From Warburgia ugandensis (lineage: Eukaryota; Streptophyta; Magnoliopsida; Canellales; Canellaceae), in assembly GCA_035236585.1 (NCBI GenBank), contig CP141139.1, forward strand, positions 33,241,217 to 33,305,216: 64,000 nucleotides of DNA, in the 5' to 3' direction. The stretch's first letter is position 1, and each line of letters begins with the position of its first letter. Shown here piece by piece: positions 36,170 to 47,689 of this stretch. The translations under genes were made by a program, and so were the position numbers. Under the pieces are notes generated by a model. It had not been told where the DNA came from, searched no databases, and saw only the letters and a list, made by a program, of their open reading frames with translations.

Positions 36170-36229
36170 CTATATACTCTAATGGGTCAATCTCAACACA
36201 ACTCGCAGACACAATTTGTTAGCCCTATT

Positions 36230-38656
36230 CCATTGGATGATCTTAAAACAACTTTAGAAACAGTAAGACCACCTCATTAGAGGTAGGCACCATTAGATGT
36301 TTGGATCAACATGCAGACACTAGCTAAGTGTCATTTCAATGTTTGACTAGACTAGTCGATGGTACCTTTAATTGCCAACAAGATCCGATCTCCATGACTC
36401 AGTTAATCTTAATCCTTTTAGGTGTCTTTTAGGAACTTTTATAATCAGATGTGCTCAGTGCTGACCCAACTCTCAATGTGTCAGTGTGAAAGACTTCCAA
36501 AGGCTTGACAATTGACAATACTAGAAACAGCCATGATGAGTATTACGTGGGATGTTACTTATTGATCCATAAATATACACACATCTAAAGGCATAATAAT
36601 GGACACAAGAGGCATCAGTTCTAGAGAAATGGTCACTTTGGTTAGAAACTGAGGTGGAACTATTGCTTCTCACACTAGTTGAGGTCCTAAGGATCACAAC
36701 ATGGGATTTGATTTCCCAACTGTCCCTTGCTCTCTCTTCCTACAATTGAATACCAAACTGAACTAGTCAAGGTTCCAGAGACTGAAGACAATACTGCCCA
36801 CTCAACTGGATAGCTACAAGATGCGTCAGCATTCCTACCATACAACCTTCGCAGGCGGAACTCCTATAATTGCCTCAGATCTAACAATACAGAATAGCAG
36901 TAATTTGGAATGCCAAATAAACAAGTTGAAACCTCTCAAATATGACTGACAAGAAAGCAGAAAAGCATGGTTAGAAGAGGGCTGGAGCTGGATTGATCTT
37001 TCATTTTCACTTCTTGATTCATGCCAACGAACCATATTACAAAGGTTTATATAACCATGTCGCTAGTTCTCAAGGTTGCACCATCCAAGCATAACTGAGG
37101 AGTTACCAATCTTGGGTTTTCTAAAAGCTTTACCATTTGACATTCCCTTCTTTCCAATCATATGAAGTATCTCCAATTGAATCGCCCTTCATCTCCCTTG
37201 AATTGATGCTATTGCATCCTTATTAATAATGCAGTGACATAGTTTTTTGCATGAGATCCAGCTCATCCAGAGATGTTAGGCAGCTTGGACCTCATAAGAG
37301 TGCATTTTTAATCAACAAAACACACCTCACTTCCATTTTATATTATTTTGATGCAAATGGATCAGCACTTGTACCTAGATTTTACTGTTCATTTTCCCTA
37401 ACTCACTGGGGAAATAAACTTATATATGCAACTTATAACGAATTTTGAATACTTGTTGAAAATTGGATAATTACACACAATCCAATAAATTAACCAAAAG
37501 ACAACAAAGAGAGCTATATAGGAGGCAGGAGACATTGTAACTTTGAATAAGGTTTAGAACAAAGTAGAAGTGAACCAATACTAGCGACCGAAATAGCATA
37601 CCACCAAGTTTCTATTTTTAAACTCATGAACCAGGTGAGGCCATATTTTGTTCATAGATCGAAGTAATCTGTTTGCATCAGCCCCCTCATCTGTAGCATC
37701 CACAACATCTTCATGATCCTAATATGAACTAAACCAACTGCTCATTTATTTGCATCTTTTGCTCCCTTCACATATTTGTAAGCTTCCTCCACTTCATCAA
37801 GAGTTGCAACAGCATCCTAGACAAATCTAATAGTCATGTTAGCAGAAAGAAAATTAAAAGCTAGTTCATGTTATTTCCCTTTAAGTACTCATGTATTAAA
37901 TAACAAACTATTAACGAGTTCGTAAATGCTAACTACAGATACCAAGTTATTCATATACAGGAACCAGTATTACTTGATCGGGAGGTAGATTTTAACATAA
38001 CAAGGAAAAGAGATATAAAAGAAATATGATATGTTAGAAAACCACAGGACAGTGTCATCAGTTGTAAGCCTCTCAAATCCTAGAATTTGAAGCACTGTTA
38101 ATGCTATAAGGCCTTTGGAATTTTTAGTATGAAACTAAAATCTGCTCATCTATTCTGATGCAAAGATAAATATCCTGTATCACCATTTCTAGAATCACAA
38201 CTGACAACTTTCTTTCTTCAGTGAAGCGAGTTCCAACTACTATTAGGAAATTAGTAGTTGGACACAAGCTTGATAAGTTAAACCTTGTCAACTTGGATAA
38301 ATCACTGATTAACGAAGTCAATTATCACTAGCAAGGGCATTGGGCTATATCCTTTTTAGTAACTCTGACAAAATGAGTCATTCGAGCAAGAAAGTCTTCA
38401 AGCAAAAGAGTTCTACTATCAATTCTCTTGCGTGCCGTAGTGTCAAAAGGAGCACTTCAAAAATTAAAACATCCAAATATGAAAAGAAAATAGGTTAAAA
38501 TTGGCATAGGTTAAATACATTTGAGTTGTTGAATAAACTGAATCAAAGTAACTATAGACTTAGTGATTAAGGCAAAATTACAAAAATCCAGCTTCATTTT
38601 TCCAATTCCAAAAGTAACAATATATTTGCAAATGGGAAGTCATACATGCACGTGGC
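36230..38656. other. Mostly unassigned sequence
   Basis: No transposon or gene can be named. A possible last exon lies at 37742-37816 on the minus strand and is listed separately. The open frames at 36835-37035 and 38124-38321 have no familiar motif. Confidence 0.45.
37742..37816 (-). pseudogene. Possible terminal exon fragment
   Basis: After an acceptor-like 'ttgtctag' the minus strand reads 24 residues ('DAVATLDEVEEAYKYV' and on) to a stop. Codon use looks protein-like, but it is too short to name and no neighbouring exon was found. Confidence 0.25.
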
Positions 38657-38677
38657 ACTTGGTGAAAAGGATTAAAA

Positions 38678-38868
38678 GGGGAGCCTTGGCACAACGATAG
38701 AGTTATCGTCATGTGATCTCGAGGTCATGAGTTCAAGGTGTGGAAATAGCGTCTTGCAAAATGCAAGGTAAGACTGTGAACTATTGACCTTTGTGGTCCA
38801 CCCCTTTTCTAGACCTTGCATATGCAGGAGCTTCGTGCACCGGGCCAACCTTCTTCTTTTTTTTTTTT
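38678..38868 (+). mobile_element. Au-type SINE, copy 1
   Basis: It starts 'ggggagccttggcacaacga' and has the tRNA-like A box area and the B-box-like 'gaggtcatgagttcaaggt'. It goes through 'cttgcaaaatgcaaggtaag' and 'gacctttgtggtcc' to 'cttcgtgcaccgggcc' and a T run. These are the hallmarks of the Au SINE. A target duplication is visible: acttggtgaaaaggatt (38657-38673) and acttggtggaaagtatt (38869-38885), 14 or 15 of 17 bases alike. Confidence 0.9.
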
Positions 38869-38885
38869 ACTTGGTGGAAAGTATT

Positions 38886-39630
38886 GTCTACTTGCAAATA
38901 GTCCAAACCATGACAAAGTAAGTGTCTAGTTACCTAAGTTTTATTTACATGCAAAGCATAAGATGAAATAATCTGGACCATTTCCACTTTTAGAAAATGT
39001 TAATCTAGGTTAGGAATTCATTTTCATCATCTATTGAAAAGACATGTAATGTGTTAGGAAACTGACTAGAAGATATCTCCAAAAAATCTGTAGAAAAATA
39101 GCCCAATCTTAGCTAGATCAATTGAGGCTTAACCCAATCAAAGGGTTAGCCTTAATCAACCAAAAACTCTTAATTTCTCCTCTGTTTCTCCTCTATTTTA
39201 TAATTAAATGTTTAATTTTATTCTTAGGCCATCCCTGGACTTAATTAATATCTCTGATCTTTAATCTAAAGTTAGTAACTTGATTTAGACTATCCAAATC
39301 CAAAAATCACAATTTAGCCCAAATTTGCAAGATTTTTGGGAATCTGACAAATCCAAACGTCAGATCTTTCATCAAGGACGTTTTAAAGACATTGATGAAG
39401 GCTGATCAACTCTAAGAAGACTAGATTTGAAGATATTGATAGTGATTAAGGTAAGAAAGTATATTTTTCTTGTTATTTAGTTTAACTTTCTTTATTTTGG
39501 AACTGAAAATTCTGTAACTTTTAGCAATTGATTTGATATAAATTTTGATTTCAATTCCAATAATTTTTGTTATTTTTTTAATTTTTATCAATTAAATTTT
39601 ATTTAAACTCCCACTTTTTAAGTCAAGTTC
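38886..39630. other. Unassigned AT-rich sequence
   Basis: No features are seen. The T-rich part near 39550-39600 could belong to the 3' tail of the following minus-strand LINE. Confidence 0.45.
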
Positions 39631-39639
39631 CCATGGGAT

Positions 39640-41175
39640 TGACCCGTACAAGCATTAGCTATACTACAGTAGCCTGTGCACTTGCGATTAAACACTTCAA
39701 CACCTCACTACCTCTAACCTGTGTCATTTTTTGTCTCTGTTGGACATATGTAGACCATCTAAGTATAATCTCCCTCATCTTGTTGCCTATTAGTGTTACT
39801 CTTAAGTTTCCTCCAATGTTTTCATTTCTAATTCTAGCATTTCTTGTCTTATCGCTAATCCTTCTTAACATCCTTGTTTTAGCTACACTCATTATATGTA
39901 CATGTTGTTCCTTAACTATCCAATACTTGAACCCATAGAGCATGGTCAGCCTTACAACCATCCCATAGAAATTTTCTTTTAGTTTAAGTAACACCCCTTG
40001 ATCACACAAAACTGTAGAGACACATCTCGATTTATTTTAACCCACTAAGATTATTTAGGCAACCTCACTCTCAATATCTCTACTATTAGCAATTATTGAT
40101 CCCAAGTACTAAAAGTGGTCTTTTAGGGGAACTTCTTGGTTATCAGTTTTCTTGGTGATCAACTCCCACTCCTCTCCTTACTAAAATTGCATTTCACATA
40201 CTCTGTCTTAGATTTACAAATTTTAAATCCTTTAGATTCTAATGCATCCTTCTATAACTCTATCTTTTTGTTTACGCCTTCCTTGTCTTATCAATCAAAA
40301 CTATATCATCAATAAATAACATTCACCATGGACACTCTCCTTGTGTAGATGTTTGTTAACTCATCTATAACCAACATGAAAAGGTATGGCCTTAATATCA
40401 ATCCTTGGTGCAATCCTATAATGACAAGAAAATTATCACTCTCCACTAGTGGTCCTAACATTTGTTATCGTTCCATCATACATATCCTTAACTATCCTTA
40501 TATATTCCCTTGAAACCCTTTTCTTACCCAATTACCACCAGATTCAATCTTTGGGAGCTATATCATAAGCTTGTTTAAGTCAATAAAGACTATATGAAGG
40601 TCCATTCACACCTCTCAGCATTTTTCTATCATTTCTCTAAGCCAGAAAATAGCTGCCATGATGGACCTAATAGGTACAAAACCAAATTGGTTCTTTGATA
40701 TACTCATCTCATGTAGTAATCTCTTCCCAATCACCCTTCCAAAAAGTTTTATAGTATAGCTCATAAGTTTGATTCTATGTTAATTAGTGGAACTTTATAT
40801 GTCTCTTTTATTCTTATAAATTGGTACAATCGGGCTTTTCCTCCATTTACCTAGCATTTTCTCTTATTATACAATCTTATTAAATAACTTTGTCAATTAA
40901 ACTGTTCTAGTATCTCTCATATACTTTCAAATCTCTATTGGTATACCATTAGGCCTGAAGGCCTTTCCTGATTTCATCTTTTTAATGGATACTTTCACTT
41001 TCAATATTATAATCTTAAGGTCATATTTATAATGTCTAATGTTATTTAGGTTTACGGTACTTCCAATCACTATATTCTTAGAGTAATTATCATTTAGTAA
41101 TTTTTGAAAATAACTTTCCCACCTTTATTTGATTTTGTTATCTTTGATATTACCACTCAATGCACTTCATAGTCT
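39640..41175 (-). pseudogene. LINE (RTE-like) reverse transcriptase region
   Basis: Minus-strand pieces read 'DLHIVFIDLNK' near 40580-40610 and the catalytic F/Y-x-D-D box as 'LFIDDIVLI' near 40293-40330. At the C-terminus they read 'LKENFYGMVVRLTMLYGFKYW' and 'KTRMLRRISDKTRNARIRNE' (39659-40009). These phrases are typical of plant LINE polyproteins of the RTE kind. Many stops separate them, so the element is dead. Confidence 0.8.
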
Positions 41176-41179
41176 ACAT

Positions 41180-42250
41180 TCTTACCCTTTTGTTCTCTTA
41201 TTTATGTAAGTTTAATCACATCATTCTCATCTTCTCTTAAAACTAATTTATTATATACATCACTATATGCCTTGAGTCTAGCCTCACTTATTATTTTATT
41301 AGCAACCTTTTTAAATTATTATATTTTTCAAAGTTTTTATTATTTCTAGTCCTCCATCATGCTTGAAAATATTCTTGTTTCTTTTTAATAACTTTTTGCA
41401 CTTTTTCACTCCACCACTAGGTTTTTACTTTACTTTTTGCCTTTTGTATTTAAATACTCCTAGAACATCCTTTGCTACTTTCTTAACGAACTTAGTTATA
41501 TTAGTCCTCACGATGTTTATTTTTGTTCCATTGTTCCAATTTTCTTTTATCATCAACTTGTTTATAAATGAAGCCATCTTTTACCCTTTTAAGTTCTACT
41601 ATTTAATCTTTTTACACCTATTAAGTTTATTTCCTTTTTCTATATTTTAATATAGATATCCATAACCTTTAACATGTGTTGTGGGTTAAACTCTTATTGG
41701 GTATCACCTTACAATTCTTACACATTGTTCTTTCAGTATTCCTAAGTAGAAAAAAGTCTAGTTGGCTTTATATGGTCCACTTTTAAAGGTTATTAAGTGT
41801 CTATCCCACTTCTTAAAGAATGTGTTTGCAGAGCTAGATTTTATGTCAAAGCAAAATCCAAAACAACTTCTCACATCTCATTTCTTTTTCCAATACAATA
41901 TCCTTCATGTATCCTATCATATCTTTAATTTTCTTTTCATTCATGACCATTTAAGACTGCTTTTATAAATTTTTCCTTTGTGTTGGGAATTTTTTGCATG
42001 ACTCCCTCCATATCTTCCTAGAACTACCTTTTGGTTCTATCTTCTAACCCCACTTATGGTCCGTATGCGTTTATGACATTTTTTTTAATCTTTTTTTCTA
42101 GAATAAATTGTATTAATATAATTCTATTATTAATTCTTTTAACGTCTATAACTTTATCTTTTAATTCTTTATTTGCCACCATCCCTGCTACGCCATTTCT
42201 ATTATTGTTCTTTCCTTTGTTCATTGCTTCTAATGCACCTAACATGATCT
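41180..42250 (-). pseudogene. LINE endonuclease section, second (downstream) copy
   Basis: 'NNRNGVAGMVANKELKDKVI' followed by 'DVKRINNRIILIQFILE' and 'NVINAYGP' (42054-42245) is part of an APE-type endonuclease. The whole section parallels 42255-43320 at about 1.07 kb offset, for example the 'ctttttaataactttttgca' stretch at about 41385 and 42460. It joins the RT region on its left. Confidence 0.75.
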
Positions 42251-42254
42251 AAGT

Positions 42255-43450
42255 CCTTACCCTCCTGTTCTCTTACTTTTGCAATTTTAAACATATCTTT
42301 TTCACCTTATCTTCTTCCTAGTCTATTATAGAGCTCATCATATGCTTTAAGTTTAGCCTCACTTGCTATTCTCTTAGCAACCTTTTTAGTATTCTTATAT
42401 TGTTCATAGTTTTCATTATTTCTAGTCTTTTGCCATGCTTTAAAAGGCATCCATTTTTCTTTAATAACTTTTTGCAGTATCTCACTCCACCACAATGTTT
42501 CCTTTACTAATTGCCTTTTACCTTTAGATACTCCTAAGACATTTTTGCCACTTTCTTAATGGACTTGGCAATATTAATCCACATGGTATTTACTTCCATT
42601 TCATAGTTCCAAATTCTTCTACCATCAACTTATTTGTGAATGAGGTTATTTTCTCTCCTTTTAAGTTCCACCACTTAATATTTGGGTACCTTTTAAGCTC
42701 ATTTCCTTTCTTTCACCTTTTGATATGGATATCCATAACCATTAACCTATGTTGTGAGGTTAAACTCTCACCGGTTATCACCTTACAATCCTTGCATATA
42801 GATTGTTCATTATTCCTAAGTAGAAAAAAGTCTCTTTGGCTTTTATGAAGTCCACTTTTAAAGGTTATTAGTTGTTCATCCCTCTTCTTAAAGAGTGTAT
42901 TTGCAATGGACAGGTTATATGCCAAAGAAAAATTGAGGATATTCTCCCCTATCTCATTTCATTCACCTATACCATACCTTCTATGTATTCTATCATATCC
43001 TTCCTTATCTTTTCCTACATGGTCATTTAAGTTTACTTCTATAAATATACCCTCAATGTTGAGAATTTCTTGCATGACTCCCTCCATATCTTCCTAAAAC
43101 TGTCTCTTGATTATATCTTGTAACCCTACTTGTGGTGCGTATGCACTTATAACATTTATAATCTGCTCTTCTAAAACAAGTTTTATTATTATAATTCTAT
43201 CACTGATTCTTTTAATGTCCACAACTTTATCCTTTAATTCCTTCTCCACTATTATTCCTATGCCATTTCTATTATTTTTCATTCCTACATACCATAATTT
43301 ATACCTATCTATTTCTCTACCTTTAGCCCTTTCCACTTAGTTTCTTGGATACAAGCAATATTGACTCTCCTATGTTTTATCACATCTACTAACTTCAAAC
43401 TCTTACCTATCAATGTCCCTATATTTCATGTGGTGATACGAATCTTATGT
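42255..43450 (-). pseudogene. LINE endonuclease section, first (upstream) copy
   Basis: The frame at 43094-43336 reads 'NNRNGIGIIVEKELKDKVVD', 'IKRISDRIIIIKLVLE' and 'NVISAYAPQVGL', the classic APE endonuclease wording of plant LINEs. Upstream pieces include 'NIGTLIGKSLKLVDVIK' and 'IQETKW' near 43340-43440. Its continuation ends where the second copy starts, so either a tandem duplication or two truncated LINEs stand head to tail. Confidence 0.78.
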
Positions 43451-43479
43451 TCTGGAAATATCCTATTGACTATCGCCAT

Positions 43480-43715
43480 TCTCGACCTCCATGACATGAA
43501 CCCATGTCCACTTTTCACTGCACTTGGGTTCTGATGCAGCGCGTCTCTTCTGAGGGGACGCTCTAGCAGTCCTTGCCCATTTTTCACTACACCTGGGATT
43601 TGATGTAGTGCATCGCTTCTGGGAGAATGCCCTAGCAACCCTTGCCTATTTTCACTGCACCTGATTTGATGTAGCACATCGCTTATGGGAAACACCCTAG
43701 CTTGAGGGAATGTCA
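43480..43715 (-). repeat. Tandem repeat of about 70 bp near the LINE 5' side
   Basis: Three degenerate units centre on 'ttttcactgcacttgggttc' and 'tgatgcagcgc'. In the 100-residue minus-strand frame (43426-43728) they give 'QGLL', 'DALHQ' and 'VK.G' three times. The repeat precedes the endonuclease reading frame ('SWRSRMAIVNRIFPEHKIR'). Confidence 0.7.
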
Positions 43716-43744
43716 GTTTTCGATTCATGTCATGTTAGGGTTGC

Positions 43745-44015
43745 CATAGTTTTAAAAAGCTGAAGATGATTTTCATTTCTTCCTTACAAACTAATATACA
43801 AATGCATATTTATTTGCAAGCAGAAAAGAAATAACAAAATCATCTTCAGCTTCACCCTTACCGGCTGGCGACCTGACCCAAGGGTTGCCATATTTTAAGA
43901 AGTTGGAGATGATTTTCATTTCTTCCTCACAAACTAATATACAAATGCATATTCATTTGTAAGAAAGAAATAACAAAATCATCTTCAACTTCTCCCTTGC
44001 CGGCTAGCACCTGAC
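43745..44015. repeat. Two tandem hairpin units of about 143 bp
   Basis: Each unit opens with 'aagctgaagatgattttcat' (second unit: agttggagatgattttcat) and closes with its reverse complement 'aaaatcatcttcagctt' (second: aaaatcatcttcaacttct). Arms of about 25 bp flank a loop holding 'taatatacaaatgcatat'. The first arms are nearly perfect; changes in the second unit occur in both arms. Confidence 0.8.
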
Positions 44016-44049
44016 ACAAGACCCTCCTTTTTCATCCGGGCTTAGGACC

Positions 44050-44760
44050 AGCATTGGTGGAGTTACATTTAGGCTGTGGCTTCAATTATTATCTCTATCA
44101 AGCTCAGTCTTTGGATTACCTTCTCAATACCTACAAAAGAAGAAAAATCATAATCAAATCTTAACGAAGTATGATCATTTACATACTTACTCCGAATTAG
44201 CTCTTAAACTTGAAAAATATCAAACTTTTGATCTACTAAGTCGAAAATGCATGTGTTACAAAATTTCAGCTAAAAATCTTAATTTATCACTATAAGTTGT
44301 AACACATGAGCTACTAATTGGGTACTTTTTATATAAAATTGAACACATTATCTACTAGCAGTAATGCAATACATAGATTGTAAACTATTTAATTCTTACT
44401 TTATCATCTTAAATTGGACATATATGTATAAAAAGTACACATTACACTGCAGGTTATATATGGATGGAGTTTAGGGAAGAAATGATAATTGATATATAAA
44501 TATATATATTATACAAAAACCTCTAACATGTTTTAGCCTCTAAAATTTTCATAAATAACACTAATTATGGTTAATTTTATATTTTATAGGTCTAGGGTAA
44601 AAATAAAAAATGATATTTTTATAATTTTATACTTAAAAGAGCAATTTTAGGAAGCAAGCTACATCATAGTTGTTGAGGTTCAATTTTATCTAAAAAACCA
44701 CTTTAATTAGCATTAGGATAAATTATCTAACCAATTAATTTTGCATTATTAGATTAAAGT
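44050..44760. other. Unassigned AT-rich sequence
   Basis: No gene or repeat is recognised. Confidence 0.5.
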
Positions 44761-44773
44761 GCCTTATAACTGA

Positions 44774-44951
44774 GGGGAGCCTTGGCGTAACGGTAGAGTT
44801 GTCGTCTATGACCTTTAGGTCACGAGTTCAAGGTATAGAAATAGCCTCTTACAAACTATAAGGTAAGATTGCATACTATTGACCCTTGTGGTTTGCCCCT
44901 TCCCTAGACCCTGCCTGCATATGCTGGTGCTTCGTGTACCAGGACTGCCCT
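44774..44951 (+). mobile_element. Au-type SINE, copy 2
   Basis: It starts 'ggggagccttggcgtaacgg', has the B-box-like 'aggtcacgagttcaaggt' and ends 'gcttcgtgtaccagg'. The T tail is lost. Possible target duplication: aagtgccttata (44757-44768) and atgtgcattata (44959-44970). Confidence 0.88.
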
Positions 44952-44970
44952 AGATAAAATGTGCATTATA

Positions 44971-45640
44971 GCCCCAATTGATCATCTAACCTATGTTTGG
45001 AAAATTTTAATGGCTAAAGGATCATTGAAACTAATCAGATAACTAAATCATAAGTAATATGACTCTAATTGAATTTTATGTTTTACAAATCAATAGAGTG
45101 GGCTTAGACAACTCAGATTGAGTTAATTGAGACCAGATCATCCTTATGAATCCAAAGGGCACGTGGGTCTCACAATGCAAGATGGACCTAGGAAATGACC
45201 AATAGGAATAAATTGCATACTGATGGAAAGAGGACTAAAGGAATAAGAAAGAAAATCCTAGGAAATAAATATGGATGAAAGGAATAAGCCAAATTGAGGA
45301 AAGACAAAAACAAAGAGTTTTCAACATGATCTCTAAGAATATTTCAACATAATTTGTAGGGAGAAAGAGAGGAAACTACTTGAAAGTGATTTACGAGAGG
45401 GATTATTTCTATTTGAGAAAAGAGGAGAAGCCTAAAGGAATCTCTCTTATTTCCTTAAAGGAGTCTTATGCATGATCTATTAGATGAGGAAAGGGGAGTG
45501 GAACATGAAAAAACAGGGTTGCAAATGGGGATAAGGGTCTTGCACTCACCATAAGAAGATATCTGAGATGGTCCCCATACATTTATTTGGTCATATTCTA
45601 GTTTTTGCAACTTTAGAGTCCTTCTAACCTTTGAGAGACT
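44971..45640. other. Unassigned sequence
   Basis: No gene or repeat is recognised; purine-rich around 45220-45440. Confidence 0.5.
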
Positions 45641-47005
45641 CATCTTCTTCTATTTCCTATAAACACAATTTTTACAAAAGTTGAGGTTCATAGATTTTGA
45701 ACTTGATAGTTTTCCTTTTGTGAGCATAACCTTCATCCCTCTTTCGCTCATGTGACCAAGTCTGTGATGCCATGTGCTTGTATCTACCTTTACAGATGCT
45801 ACAACAGTTTAGCTATTTCTACTACATGTCCCATATAAAGTCCCTTCTTTCTTACTATGTGTTGTTATCAATGCTCCCTTTGACACCTTCCAAGAGTTAT
45901 TGGTAAAGGTGGTCTTAAATTCAGATTTTGCAAGTTGGCCAATACATGTCATATTTCTCTTTAATTGGAGTGCATATATAACATCCTTCGATTGTAAAAA
46001 ATAAATTCATTTGATAAGTTTATTTGGACATCTCTTTCACAAAATTATGAATAGTATACTATAGCGAAGTGACATAAAATGATGTATACTATTCTACTAC
46101 ACATTTATCATTATGGTCATTCAACGAAAGAACTACAATGTTAAATCGTTGTCATTAGAAATATTTATTGAGGGTCTACTTTTATGATTTTTGAACTCTG
46201 ATTACTTCTTGCATCTCTACAATATTGTTTTAGATGCCTCTTCTTGCTAAAGTTCTAGCAACCGTCATCTTTTCCTTGTGGAGGTTTAGATTTGTTGTTT
46301 ATAGACTTTGATCTTTAACAATTCTTGTTTTTCCTCTTTAACAACCATTTGCATCCTTGACTTTTAAGGCATTCCCTATTGTGTCACTTGAGGGTAAATT
46401 TGTATTTTTAAAGTGCTTTCTCATCTAAGAGGATACTTATAACATATTTGTACTGCAATTCTTCATATTCACTTGAGTTGCTTATTGTCATTACCATGGC
46501 ATTCGAATTATGTGGTAATCCTAACAAAAGCAATAAGGCATGAACTTCATTTTTGAAATTAATACTGACCGATCCCAAGCAAAGAGTAATACTATTGAAC
46601 TCATTTAGATGCTTTGTAACATTTTTATTTTTGGTCGTCTATACGTTGAACGATTTTTTCATTAAAAGGTCCTTATTTGACGTTGAAGGCTCTTCGTGCA
46701 TCCTACATAAAGCAACCATCAAGTCTTCTAACGTATTCTTTTTGGAGATATTGAACACTACTGATACAATAAGGGTTAGGCAAATCATACTTGAGGCTTT
46801 TTTGTTGACCATCTCCCACTTGTCATTAGTCATCTGCCTTGGTTTCTTCTATTTTCCCCCAAGGGGAAGATAAATATCCTTCTAATAAAGGTAACCTTCT
46901 ATTTGCATCTTCTAGAATAAGAAGTTTGATCAATTGAACTTCTTGATTCTCACTTTCACTTCGTCAGACATTGTTCCCATTGGAACCTAAGACTCTAATA
47001 CCAAT
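45641..47005 (-). pseudogene. Copia element 3 fragment: gag, protease area and pre-integrase
   Basis: On the minus strand the primer-site-like 'TTGGTATTAGAGTC' (46990-47004) follows an LTR end. Gag then reads 'MSDEVKVRIKKFN' and 'MTNDKWEMVNKKASSMICL' (46639-46833), the latter matching copia gag 'W..L..KA...I.L'. The left end has 'WHHRLGHMSERGMKVM' (45725-45775), the pre-integrase zinc-finger motif. Integrase core, RT and RNase H are absent, so the element is 3'-truncated. Confidence 0.7.
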
Positions 47006-47400
47006 TGTTAAGAAGATGTTGGAGAAAAAAAAGAGAGAGATGAAAAATAAGAAATATAGAAATTTATGCGGCTCCCTGAAAAGTGTTTAATTTTAACGTA
47101 CCTCTTACTTTTGATGATGAGAGGCACATGATAAGTTGCTACCTTTTGTGCTTAGTCACTCCTTACCCTCGATATTGAGGAAGGGCGAATGTGATGAACA
47201 ACTTGGATCATTGAATAAATATAAAAAGTGGGCTTAAGAGAAATTTTTTCAAAGTAATACACCAGAAGACATGGGTAGCATATAATTTCCCATCTCTTTT
47301 TGTCTCTCATCCTTATCCGTATTGGCCTTTAGAAGTAGCATAAAGCCATAATGACTACCTCATTCTTCTTGGTGTAATTGCTTCTCTTCAGTTCCTCTAG
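47006..47400 (-). repeat. Probable 5' LTR of copia element 3
   Basis: TGTTAAGAAGATG begins directly beside the primer site, so this should be the 5' LTR. With no second LTR in the window its right end is a guess. Confidence 0.45.
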
Positions 47401-47559
47401 GCGCATAATTGGATCATAATGTCAAGATACGTATCTGAAACATCAAGCAAAAACAATGAGCTTTCCCACATTGTATGCAAAATCTTAGAGGATTGCTAGG
47501 GTATCATGCCACATCATATGAGTCTCTATAGTGCTTACAAGCTGATAGATTTCACCTAC

Positions 47560-47684
47560 CAATCCACAAAGGTTTATAGTATGAAATCTTATTTTGTATT
47601 TTTGCAAGAAGTTATTTCCATGTCTTGAACCCATGATCTCAAGGTCACACGACGACAACTTTACCATCGCACCAAAGCTTCCCT
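47560..47684 (-). mobile_element. Au-type SINE, copy 3 (minus, 3'-truncated)
   Basis: The minus strand reads 'ggaagctttggtgcgatgg', then 'gagatcatgggttcaagac', 'cttgcaaaaatacaaaataa' and 'aacctttgtgg', the first two thirds of the Au consensus. The 'cttcgtgcaccggg' end is not found. Confidence 0.75.
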
Positions 47685-47689
47685 ATTTT

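Larger units (their letters stand above)
30178..36227. mobile_element. Non-autonomous DNA-transposon-like repeat (hAT-like?), split by copia element 2
   Basis: The left end 'taggggaggcaaa' and right end 'tttgttagcccta' form an imperfect 13-bp inverted repeat. The outer parts are rich in 'acacgacac', 'gtcgtgtcaactc' and 'gttgaccc' phrases, a pattern common in plant non-coding transposons. A second, left-truncated copy lies at 59405-59703. There is no transposase. Copia element 2 sits inside (30984-36169), and the sequence resumes at 36170-36227. The flanking octamers (atccacta, ttccattg) agree at only five positions, so the hAT assignment is weak. Confidence 0.5.

Noticed and set aside
30170-36235. 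Eight-base target duplication proving a hAT element
   Set aside because: The octamers agree at five of eight positions only, and the right flank 'tccattg' also follows the second copy, so it may be part of the repeat.
38678-38760. tRNA-like sequence
   Set aside because: The A and B box resemblance is part of an Au SINE; no tRNA cloverleaf with an anticodon arm is supported.
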